Assembly (NCBI GenBank): GCA_963790045.1
Contig: CAWBMS010000005.1
Coordinates: 1 to 22,408 of the forward strand
Direction: 5' to 3'
From: DATKMP01 sp963790045
GTDB taxonomy: Bacteria; Bacteroidota; Ignavibacteria; UBA10030
Length of the DNA stretch: 22,408 bases
In this document: piece after piece, positions 15,715 through 22,408 of the stretch
Layout: each line of letters starts with the position of its first letter
How positions within the stretch are numbered: the stretch's first letter is position 1
Position numbers and translations under genes: made by a program
The notes under the pieces: generated by a model
Told to the model about the DNA's origin: nothing
What the model saw: only the letters and a program-made list of their open reading frames with translations
The model's database searches: none

Positions 15715-17016
15715 TTACCCCACCGCAATGCGCGGCTGAGAAGCATAGACCCGTTTTTCAAATTCTTCGCGGAAGCGTTTGATCATTGCCTGCACAGGCC
15801 ACGCAGCAGCATCGCCCAGCGCACAGATGGTGTTGCCTTCAATGTTGTTTGCCACATCTAACAGCACATCCAAATCTTCCATCCGCGCCTGATAGTTTTC
15901 AAAGCGATTGAGAATTTTATACATCCATCCTGTTCCCTCACGGCACGGTGTGCATTGCCCGCAGGATTCGTGGTAATAAAACTGTGCAATGCGTGCAATC
16001 ACTTTTATCAAATCCGTATCTTCATCCATCACGATCACGCCCGCTGTACCGATGGAAGAACCCGCCGCTTTGAGTGAATCCGCATCCATTCGAATTCCTT
16101 CCAATTGATCGCCGCGCAAAATCATCGTGGAAGAACCGCCGGGGATCACGGCTTTGATCGCTTTGTTGTTCGGAACGCCTCCCGCCCATTTGTAAATTAC
16201 TTCTAACAGCGATTCGCCCGTCGGCATTTCAAACACGCCGGGATTATTTACATGCCCGCTCACGCCGACAAGAATCGGTCCGGGATGTTTTGCATAACCG
16301 ATCTTAGAATACCATTCCCATCCGTTCTTGATGATCACGGGAACATTGGAAATCGTTTCCACATTATTGATCGTCGTGGGGCATCCCCACACACCATACT
16401 GTGCCGGGAACGGCGGCTTCACACGCGGATACCCGCGCTGCCCTTCTATCGAATTCATCAGCGACGATTCTTCTCCGCAAATATATGCGCCTGCGCCTTT
16501 GTGCAAATAAATGTTCGTGGAAAAATTTGTCCCAAGAATATTTTGTCCGACAAAACCGCGAGCGTACGCATCATCTAATGCCGCTTGCAGCATTCGTACC
16601 CATTTACCGTACTCGCCGCGAATATAAATGTACGCCGTCGTAATGCCCATCGCGTAACACGCAATCAGTGTTCCTTCAATCAACAAGTGCGGATTGAATT
16701 CAAAAATTTGTCGATCCTTAAACGTACCCGGTTCAGATTCGTCGCCGTTGACGCAAAGATATTTCGGTTTATCGGTTTGTTTGGGCATGAATGTCCACTT
16801 CAATCCTGTAGGAAAACATGCGCCGCCGCGTCCACGTAAACCGGATTTCTTCACTTCATCTGTGACATCTTCCGGTTTCATGGTGAGTGCTTTTTTGAAC
16901 GCTTCATATCCGCCGTTTGCAAGACATACATCGATCTTGTGCAAATCTGTTATTTGTGGAAGAATGACGGGATTCCATGCAGTCAGTTTTTCACTATCTT
17001 CGGGCCGAAAGTTCAT
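15715..17016 (-). CDS. nuoF: NADH-quinone oxidoreductase subunit F
   Basis: NuoF is the NADH-binding, FMN-carrying subunit of the cytoplasmic arm of complex I. The 433-residue product has the flavin loop GLRGRGGACFPTGLKW (59-74), the nucleotide-binding NGDESEPGTFKDR (90-102), and GAGAYICGEESSLMNSIEG. Cysteines 352, 355 and 358 (ESCGQCTPCREG) and Cys398 are the four ligands of the N3 [4Fe-4S] cluster. The usual Gly of GRGGAGFPTG is Cys66. Length is normal. The ATG overlaps the nuoE stop (ATGA). It is the last nuo gene here; nuoG does not follow. Confidence 0.97.
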   Translation of the reverse strand: MNFRPEDSEKLTAWNPVILPQITDLHKIDVCLANGGYEAFKKALTMKPEDVTDEVKKSGLRGRGGACFPTGLKWTFMPKQTDKPKYLCVNGDESEPGTFKDRQIFEFNPHLLIEGTLIACYAMGITTAYIYIRGEYGKWVRMLQAALDDAYARGFVGQNILGTNFSTNIYLHKGAGAYICGEESSLMNSIEGQRGYPRVKPPFPAQYGVWGCPTTINNVETISNVPVIIKNGWEWYSKIGYAKHPGPILVGVSGHVNNPGVFEMPTGESLLEVIYKWAGGVPNNKAIKAVIPGGSSTMILRGDQLEGIRMDADSLKAAGSSIGTAGVIVMDEDTDLIKVIARIAQFYYHESCGQCTPCREGTGWMYKILNRFENYQARMEDLDVLLDVANNIEGNTICALGDAAAWPVQAMIKRFREEFEKRVYASQPRIAVG

Positions 17017-17477
17017 TGCAAGCTATCGATAAGTTTGTCTAATTTTTCTAATGTCAAATTCTCATAAAATTCTTCGCCGACAGCAACCATCGGCGCATTA
17101 CCGGATGCGCCCATGCATTCCACTTCTTCAATCGAATATTTTTTATCCGGTGAAACTTCTCCGGCTTTGATGTTGAGACGGCGTTCCAGATGTTCTAAAA
17201 TTTTTTCAGAACCGCGCAGCATACAGGAAACGTTGGTGCACACTTCGATATGATGTTTGCCAACTTGTTTGTCATGCAGCATCGTATAAAATGTCACAAC
17301 GCCAAGGATGTGGCTGTACGGTACAGACAATAATGTCGCGACATACTTCATCGATTCTTCGGAAATATATCCTTCCTGCTCCTGCACCATCCACAACACC
17401 GGCAGTACCAGCGATTGCGATGTCGGATATCGCTTCCGCAGTTCTTCAAGTTTTTTTAGATTCGTTTCGTTCAGCAT
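17013..17477 (-). CDS. nuoE: NADH-quinone oxidoreductase subunit E, one cluster ligand replaced
   Basis: NuoE is the thioredoxin-fold subunit that carries the N1a [2Fe-2S] cluster next to NuoF. The 154-residue product is full length. Cluster ligands are expected as C-x4-C and C-x3-C. The sequence shows Cys80 and Cys85 (EVCTNVSCML) and Cys121, but the fourth position, Ser125, reads serine (ECMGASGNAPMV; codon TCC at 17103-17105) where the family has cysteine. TGC to TCC is a single base change, so error is possible. The start ATG 17477 has no evident ribosome binding site and follows nuoD by 59 bases of unremarkable AT-rich sequence. The stop overlaps the nuoF start. Confidence 0.94.
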   Translation of the reverse strand: MLNETNLKKLEELRKRYPTSQSLVLPVLWMVQEQEGYISEESMKYVATLLSVPYSHILGVVTFYTMLHDKQVGKHHIEVCTNVSCMLRGSEKILEHLERRLNIKAGEVSPDKKYSIEEVECMGASGNAPMVAVGEEFYENLTLEKLDKLIDSLQ

Positions 17478-17536
17478 AATTTTTTAAATCATCAAATCAC
17501 AATAAATAAGGTTCAAACAATCATTCAATTGAAAAT

Positions 17537-18794
17537 CTACTTATCCGCTTCTCCCATAATCGGATCGATACTGCCGATGATCGCAACGACGTCGGAAATC
17601 ATTGCGCCCTTTGCCATGATGGAAAGCGATTGCAGGTTTACCATCGACGGCGAACGAATCTTCATTCTCCACGGATGGCCCTCTCCCTTGCTCATAATAT
17701 AAAATCCCAGTTCGCCTTTCGGCGATTCAACCGCGTGATACACTTCGCCAACCGGCGGTTCCACACCGGCATTGATGAGCATAAAATCATGAATCAGTTC
17801 TTCCATCTTTGTATAGATGCGCTCTTTGCGAGGCAAAACTTTTTTCGGCTGAAATGCATGCACATCGCCTGCTGGAATCTTTTGAAGCACCTGCCGAACG
17901 ATCGTTGCGCTTTCTTTCATTTCATCCAACCGAACATAATACCGTGCAAGACAATCGCCGCCTTCGTATGTTGGAATTTGAAAATCCAAATCGTTATACA
18001 CCAAGTACGGATTATCGCGCCGCAGAATCATGTTCGATGCCGCACGCACGCAAGCCGGGCCCGGTCATTCCAAGATCGATTGCTTGCTCCGGTTGAATAA
18101 CGCCGATACCGTCCGTGCGTCCGATAAAAATGTTGTTGGTATTCAGCAGTGCTTCGCTTTCATGCAGATTTTTCGGAAACTCTGTAATGAACGTATCGAT
18201 CATCTTGAGAATTTCCGGCGTAACATCCTGCGCTACGCCGCCGATGCGAGTGTAACTTGTGGTAAAGCGCGCGCCGGCAATGTTTTCAAAAATATCGTAA
18301 AGCTTTTCTCGTTCGCGGAATGTCCACATCCACACCGTCAACGCACCGACATCCATCGCGAGCGAACCCATAAACATCAGATGTGACGATATACGCGCAA
18401 GTTCCGAAATCAACACACGAATGTATTGCGCACGCGGCGGGCATTCGATGCCGAGAAGTTTTTCCACCGCCAGCACATACGCCGTGTTATTGGACATCGG
18501 AGAAATATAATCGAGCCGGTCGGTGTGCGGAATGAATTCGTGATAATTCATATTTTCTGCAAGCTTTTCGTAACCGCGATGCAAGTATCCCAGTTCCGGT
18601 ACAGTCGCAAGAATCGTTTCGCCATCCAACTTCAAAAGCAAGCGCAACACGCCATGCGTTGCCGGATGCTGCGGCCCCATATTCAGAATCATTTCACTTT
18701 CAAGCGGGTCGTCGAACGTCACGGTCGTGTGCTCATTCTCAAGCGCTTCCAAAATTTTTGATTTGTGTGAAATATGTTCAGTCGGTTGATTCAT
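17537..18794 (-). CDS. nuoD: NADH-quinone oxidoreductase subunit D, frameshifted
   Basis: NuoD is the 49-kDa-type subunit that forms the quinone-binding pocket with NuoB. The first 256 residues run from MNQPTEHISH through NMGPQHPATHGVLRL (quinone-site histidines) to GLRACGIEHD. The frame then breaks. Skipping one base at 18026/18027 gives LRRDNPYLVYNDLDF, the exact conserved continuation, and the frame ends in IGSIDPIMGEADK at 17537. Corrected length is 418 residues, normal for the family. As written the gene would yield two pieces, one ending at 18012 and one needing an internal start at 18049. The start lies 4 bases after the nuoC stop. The interruption of an otherwise intact complex I block is more likely an insertion error than true decay. 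Confidence 0.95.
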
Positions 18795-18798
18795 GCAT

Positions 18799-19290
18799 TT
18801 ATTTTGTCGGCAACTCCAGCGATCCAGGAATTCCCATCAACGGAAAATCTTTTCGCAGCGGATGATATTCAAATTCTTCCGGCATATACAAACGGCGAAG
18901 ATCGGGATGCCCTTCAAAAACAATTCCGAACATATCGAATGTTTCGCGCTCATGCCAGTTTGCGGTTTTCCAGATACCGGTAACCGTCGGCACTTTGGGA
19001 TTCTCTTCTTCCGTAAATATTTTGAGACGAATACGCTGTTTCGTTTTGAGTGAATATAAATTATAGATCACCCCAAATCGATTTTTCGGCGTCGCCATAT
19101 CGATACCGAATAAATCGGCAAGAAGATTGAACGAGAGTGTTTCATCTTCTTTTAAATAACGACAGGCATCGACAATACGTCCTTTAGGAAAAACGATTGT
19201 TAATTCGCCGCGAAATTCTGCAGCTTCAAGAATCGCATCGGAGAACTTTGATTTGAGTTGTTCTAATATTTTTCCGTTAGCCATTTCCAT
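18799..19290 (-). CDS. nuoC: NADH-quinone oxidoreductase subunit C
   Basis: NuoC is the 30-kDa-type peripheral subunit that braces NuoD and NuoB. The 163-residue product carries the family signature NWHERETFDMFGIVFEGHPDLRRL in its second half (here split only for length: WHERETFD, then GHPDLRRL) and ends YHPLRKDFPLMG followed by a short tail. Length is typical for a stand-alone NuoC; it is not fused to NuoD. Either ATG 19290 or the second ATG at 19284 could be used; neither has a strong ribosome binding site. It begins 5 bases after the nuoB stop. Confidence 0.95.
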   Translation of the reverse strand: MEMANGKILEQLKSKFSDAILEAAEFRGELTIVFPKGRIVDACRYLKEDETLSFNLLADLFGIDMATPKNRFGVIYNLYSLKTKQRIRLKIFTEEENPKVPTVTGIWKTANWHERETFDMFGIVFEGHPDLRRLYMPEEFEYHPLRKDFPLMGIPGSLELPTK

Positions 19291-19295
19291 TGTTC

Positions 19296-19826
19296 TTATG
19301 CACTCACCGCTTTGGGCAAGCGCCCTCCGAAATCACCGATAAGCGCCGGTGACATTCCTCTTGATTCGCCTCGCTGTACTTTTTCTTGCAGCATCATCAA
19401 TGCATTCAATAAATTATCCGGACGCGGAGGACACCCTGCCACATACACATCCACCGGAAGAAACTGGTCGATGCCCTGCACGACAGAATACGTGCGGTAC
19501 ATTCCGCCGGAAGATGTGCATGCACCCATTGCGATGACCCATTTGGGTTCCGGCATCTGATCATAAATTTTTCGTACGACTTTCGACATTTTGTACGTTG
19601 TCGTTCCCGCCACAATCATCACATCGCATTGACGCGGAGTAAAGCGCATAACTTCAGAACCGAAGCGCGCAATATCGAATCGCGGGCCTGCTGCCGCCAT
19701 CATCTCAATCGCACAACATGAAATTCCCATCGGCATCGGATACAAAGAATTTTTCCTGCACCAGTTGATGATCGCTTCCAATTTTGTTGCGACGTAACCA
19801 TCGCCCATCGCTGATTCTAATTCCAT
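19296..19826 (-). CDS. nuoB: NADH-quinone oxidoreductase subunit B
   Basis: NuoB carries the N2 [4Fe-4S] cluster, the last electron donor to quinone in complex I. I place the start at ATG 19826 (MELESAMGDGYVATKLE) because AAGGAG lies 7 bases upstream; the open frame extends further but that stretch overlaps nuoA and is not NuoB-like. The 176-residue product has all four ligands: Cys37 and Cys38 (ISCCAIEMM), Cys103 (GACTSSGGMY) and Cys132 (GCPPRPD). It overlaps the end of nuoA by 10 bases. Confidence 0.96.
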   Translation of the reverse strand: MELESAMGDGYVATKLEAIINWCRKNSLYPMPMGISCCAIEMMAAAGPRFDIARFGSEVMRFTPRQCDVMIVAGTTTYKMSKVVRKIYDQMPEPKWVIAMGACTSSGGMYRTYSVVQGIDQFLPVDVYVAGCPPRPDNLLNALMMLQEKVQRGESRGMSPALIGDFGGRLPKAVSA

Positions 19827-20173
19827 TCCAATGCTCCTTTTTTCCAGACATAATAATACCCGACCAGAAGAACGAACACGAAGGCAAACATCACGATAAA
19901 TCCGGAACCACCGAGCTGCCTGAACGTTACTGCCCACGGATACATAAACACGATTTCAATATCGAAGACAATAAAGAGCATCGCCACCATATAATATTTT
20001 ACAGAGAATCGTTCGCGCGCTGTACGCACCGGCTCCATGCCGCTTTCATACGTTGAAATTTTTTCTTCGTTTGTCCGGCGCGGGCCAACCAATTCGTTGA
20101 TCTTGCCCATGAACACGCCGAAAGCAACGGCACAGCAGATCATTAAAAATATCGGAAGGTAACTTTCTATCAT
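19817..20173 (-). CDS. nuoA: NADH-quinone oxidoreductase subunit A
   Basis: NuoA is a small membrane subunit of complex I near the quinone site. The 118-residue product has three hydrophobic segments (about 4-24, 60-80 and 87-108) and the conserved KISTYESGMEP loop followed by RFSVKYYMVAMLFIVFDIE, all typical. It is the first gene of the nuo block. The 95 bases before it contain a near-palindrome around GAATTC but no promoter I can assign and only a weak ribosome binding site. Confidence 0.96.
   Translation of the reverse strand: MIESYLPIFLMICCAVAFGVFMGKINELVGPRRTNEEKISTYESGMEPVRTARERFSVKYYMVAMLFIVFDIEIVFMYPWAVTFRQLGGSGFIVMFAFVFVLLVGYYYVWKKGALEWN
19834..19839 (-). promoter_or_regulatory. Ribosome binding site of nuoB inside nuoA
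   Basis: AAGGAG lies 7 bases before ATG 19826, within the last codons of nuoA. It decides the nuoB start against a longer open frame. Confidence 0.75.
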
Positions 20174-20268
20174 ACGGATGAATTCTTTATCGCTTTTGAT
20201 TCACAACTATATTGTTTGACTTTTTCATCGCTGTAGTACTAAAACACAAGAACGTGCTTAAGAATTCC

Positions 20269-21972
20269 TTAACGCATATTTATTCGTGCACCTTCTAACG
20301 GCCAGCGTGCGCGCACTTTGAGTGTATCGCTGATGCCGCTGATGCGCTCTGAATGCACAAATGGAAATGGACGCCCAGCATCGAACTTGCCATTGTTGTT
20401 GCGATCACGAAACGCTTGCAGCACATATCTTCCATCCCGAATTGCTGGAATGAAAAAATGTCCCGTGGCATCCGCAGGAACAGTATAACTGGCGCCGCCT
20501 TTCGTATCGATCGTCGACGCAGTGACATAAACAGTTCCAGCATGATCGGTTTCATTTTGATCGAACACCTGGCCTTCGATGCTGCTCAGGTCTTCTGGAT
20601 CGAACGTTTCAAATCGCCAGCGCTTTGTGGAATCGCGGCACACAACATCATTCCAACTGCGTATCGTACGCAATGCGGCTCGCAGCGCGTACCAACTCAT
20701 GGATTGTAACTTTTGTTTTGGCCGCACGGTAACGACCGCATCATTGAGAATTTGTTTTTCAATCTCAATAGTATCTTTCTTTGCTGAAAGCAGAATGATC
20801 GAATCTAAGGAAATAGATTTTGAAATGGCGTCAGAAAATTCCAGTGTCAGTGTCGGCTGCACATCGATACCGCGAATGCTGTCTTTCAAGGAAACAGAAA
20901 GTAATCGAAATCCAAGCGAATCGTGTTTCGACGATCCAGTAAACGCCAAAGAATTTGCGATTGGATTGACAATATTTCCCACGGTATCTTTTATATCCTT
21001 CACAAACAATCGGTAAGCAGTATTAGAATCCTGACGCGCCGTGATCATTGTGACCGTTGAAGGTTTGTTGTACGTCGCCCACAACTTCATCACGTCAAGC
21101 GGTTTCTTTGCCGCGGTATCTTCTATCGCAAAATTTTCCAACCGTACGCCTTGGGAAAGAATCGGTTCAGAAAACTCTGCAAGAACATGGCTGTCATCTA
21201 ATGCACTTACTTTAATCAGACGCGGCGCAGTGGTATCTTCGACCGCCATTCGCATCAACAATCCTGTACGCATCGTATCCGCCGATGTCAACCGAACGTC
21301 TTCCGTCAACACTCCGAACTGATCGGTTTCCGGATCGTACACATAATTACGATACTCATCCTTCACCGCAATGACACGATAAGTACCGAACGGAATATGT
21401 GTCAACGAAAAATCTCCATTGTTTCCTGCTTGTGTAATATAATCCGGTTTTGTTTTTTTCGGATTGAGCGTGTCGGCATTGATGCCATCCAATCGATATG
21501 CAAAAATCATGATTCCGGAAACAGCTTCACCGGCATTCATCGGATATACTTTTCCCTGAATCACACCTTTGTCAATAGCTGATCCTGTTGAAAACGCCAG
21601 CGTGTATGCTTGCGCCATGCGATTGTTATTATGCAAATCGACGACATCCGTTCCAATGTTGACGACATAGGTTGTGTTCGCATGGAGTTTTTCATCAAAA
21701 CTGATTTTCAAATCGGATCCGTTCCAATCATATTCTAAAGTACCGATGTGCGGTGAAATAAAAATAGATTCTGCCGCCTTCGCCTGATCGACATATTTAT
21801 CGAAGGCGATACGAACTTTGTCATCCGAAAAATTTATCGTACCGTTTTCAGGATACGTAGATTCGATCTTCGGCGGAACCAAATCCGGTGGGCCTCCTTG
21901 CAATCCGCCCTGATTGGCACATCCGGAAAACAAAACGACACTCAAACTAAATACTGTAAAATAATATTTCAT
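20269..21972 (-). CDS. Lipoprotein with Ig-like (Big_5-type) domain
   Basis: The 567-residue product has a lipoprotein signal peptide ending at Cys18 (LFSGC), so it is probably anchored in an envelope membrane. After GGPPDLVPPKIESTYPENG comes an Ig-like domain (about 34-132) of the Big_5 type common in Bacteroidota-group lipoproteins. Later regions resemble repeated beta-sandwich or carboxypeptidase-regulatory-like modules: VIQGKVYPMNAGEAVSG with IPFGTYRVIAVKD, and SSIEGQVFDQNE with DGRYVLQAFRDRNNNGKFD. No enzymatic motif is seen, and its role is unknown. The start lies 8 bases after the mltG stop, suggesting co-transcription; the nuo block follows after a 95-base gap. Confidence 0.85.
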   Translation of the reverse strand: MKYYFTVFSLSVVLFSGCANQGGLQGGPPDLVPPKIESTYPENGTINFSDDKVRIAFDKYVDQAKAAESIFISPHIGTLEYDWNGSDLKISFDEKLHANTTYVVNIGTDVVDLHNNNRMAQAYTLAFSTGSAIDKGVIQGKVYPMNAGEAVSGIMIFAYRLDGINADTLNPKKTKPDYITQAGNNGDFSLTHIPFGTYRVIAVKDEYRNYVYDPETDQFGVLTEDVRLTSADTMRTGLLMRMAVEDTTAPRLIKVSALDDSHVLAEFSEPILSQGVRLENFAIEDTAAKKPLDVMKLWATYNKPSTVTMITARQDSNTAYRLFVKDIKDTVGNIVNPIANSLAFTGSSKHDSLGFRLLSVSLKDSIRGIDVQPTLTLEFSDAISKSISLDSIILLSAKKDTIEIEKQILNDAVVTVRPKQKLQSMSWYALRAALRTIRSWNDVVCRDSTKRWRFETFDPEDLSSIEGQVFDQNETDHAGTVYVTASTIDTKGGASYTVPADATGHFFIPAIRDGRYVLQAFRDRNNNGKFDAGRPFPFVHSERISGISDTLKVRARWPLEGARINMR

Positions 21973-21980
21973 ACTATCAT

Positions 21981-22408
21981 CTATCCGGAAACTTTTGCCG
22001 AGTGTTGCACTGCCCGCCTTGCTTTATGATACTTGCGAATATTTTGCTGGTGTTCGGAAAATGTTTTGGCAAAATAATGGCCGCCTGTTCCGCGTGCAAC
22101 AAAATATAAATAATTATGATGTTCTGGATACAGCGCTGCAAGAATTGCCCTTCTTCCCGGATTATTAATCGGCCCTGGCGGCAATCCATCATGACGATAG
22201 GTGTTGTAAGGCGAATTGATCGCTAAATCTTTATTATCAAGACGGCGGTTCTCACCAAGAGCATATTCAATCGTCGGATCAGCTTCCAAGCGCATCGGTT
22301 TGTGTAATCGATTCCAGTACACACCGGCAATCATCGGGCGCTCACCGTCGAGTCCGGATTCAGCTTCGATAATCGATGCAAGCGTTAATATTTCTCGCTG
22401 TGTTGCAT
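21981..22408 (-). CDS. mltG: Endolytic murein transglycosylase MltG, N-terminus cut by window edge
   Basis: MltG is an inner-membrane lytic transglycosylase that cleaves nascent peptidoglycan and is thought to end glycan strand growth. Only the C-terminal 141 residues are present; the frame is open to the right edge. They include LTLASIIEAESG, with the family's catalytic Glu in the IIEAE segment, then GVYWNRLHKPMRLEADPT (substrate-site motif), SPYNTYRHDGLPPGPINNPG and YLYFVARGTGGHYFAKTF. The protein ends TAG at 21981 after a short basic tail. The match to the family's C-terminal half is very strong. Confidence 0.95.
   Translation of the reverse strand, partial: ATQREILTLASIIEAESGLDGERPMIAGVYWNRLHKPMRLEADPTIEYALGENRRLDNKDLAINSPYNTYRHDGLPPGPINNPGRRAILAALYPEHHNYLYFVARGTGGHYFAKTFSEHQQNIRKYHKARRAVQHSAKVSG

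Noticed and set aside
15570..15761. A 63-codon minus-strand open frame across the nuoF end
   Set aside because: It overlaps the end of nuoF in another frame and continues through the REP-like element; composition is not protein-like.
2601..18794. Real pseudogenes for recO, comEC, prmC and nuoD
   Set aside because: Each has one inserted base only, with full conservation of motifs on both sides and no other damage, which does not look like decay.
20174..20268. Promoter for the nuo block
   Set aside because: A TATAGT and a near-palindrome around GAATTC are present, but no matching -35 box at proper spacing and no TTTG/TAnnTTTG pair.
1..22408. CRISPR arrays, transposons, tRNA or rRNA genes, defence systems
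   Set aside because: I looked for spaced direct repeats, transposase motifs and tRNA-like folds on both strands and saw none; this is reading by eye, so a short or degenerate element could be missed.

Overview
The window is a compact bacterial segment in which every gene I can support lies on the minus strand. The gene content points to the Bacteroidota/Ignavibacteriota (FCB) side of the tree: a lipoprotein opening with a Big_5-type Ig-like domain after a 'GGPPDLVPPK' stretch, the style of RecO and HtrA, and a six-gene nuoABCDEF block. This placement is an inference from protein style, not a computed phylogeny; Ignavibacteriota is my best guess.

Read in the direction of transcription (right to left), the right end holds the 3' part of mltG and an Ig-like lipoprotein gene (20269-22408). 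Next come nuoA-B-C-D-E-F of respiratory complex I (15715-20173). The nuo block stops after nuoF; nuoG to nuoN are not in the window. It is followed by a REP-like repeat and a two-gene carbohydrate unit: a secreted protein of unknown function, then a GH43-type glycosidase with a C-terminal lectin-like domain (13196-15444). This unit has its own near-consensus sigma70 promoter and a strong intrinsic terminator, so it looks like a self-contained and possibly acquired insert. After a gene-poor gap (12748-13195) comes a tightly packed run of twelve genes: a winged-helix/acidic/lysine-rich protein, prmC, dtd, an alkaline-phosphatase-superfamily metalloenzyme, comEC, a SpoU RNA methyltransferase, an rluB-type pseudouridine synthase, a Nudix hydrolase, a PfkB kinase, mtnA, recO and an HtrA protease. 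A terminator follows, then aroC, which runs off the left edge.

The most striking observation is that six genes (recO, comEC, the metalloenzyme, prmC, the GH43 gene and nuoD) are each broken by one extra nucleotide. In five of the six, conserved protein sequence ends and resumes within a codon or so of the insertion; in the GH43 gene the shift falls in the signal peptide. All six are insertions in the sense direction; I found no deletion. Insertion-type sequencing or assembly error is the simplest explanation, but the uniform direction and the essential nature of several of the genes make it worth excluding systematic +1 frameshifting. A second notable point is that NuoE carries Ser in place of the fourth cysteine ligand of its [2Fe-2S] cluster. 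I did not find a convincing new defence, mobile or RNA system; there are no tRNA or rRNA genes, CRISPR arrays or transposases that I can recognise.
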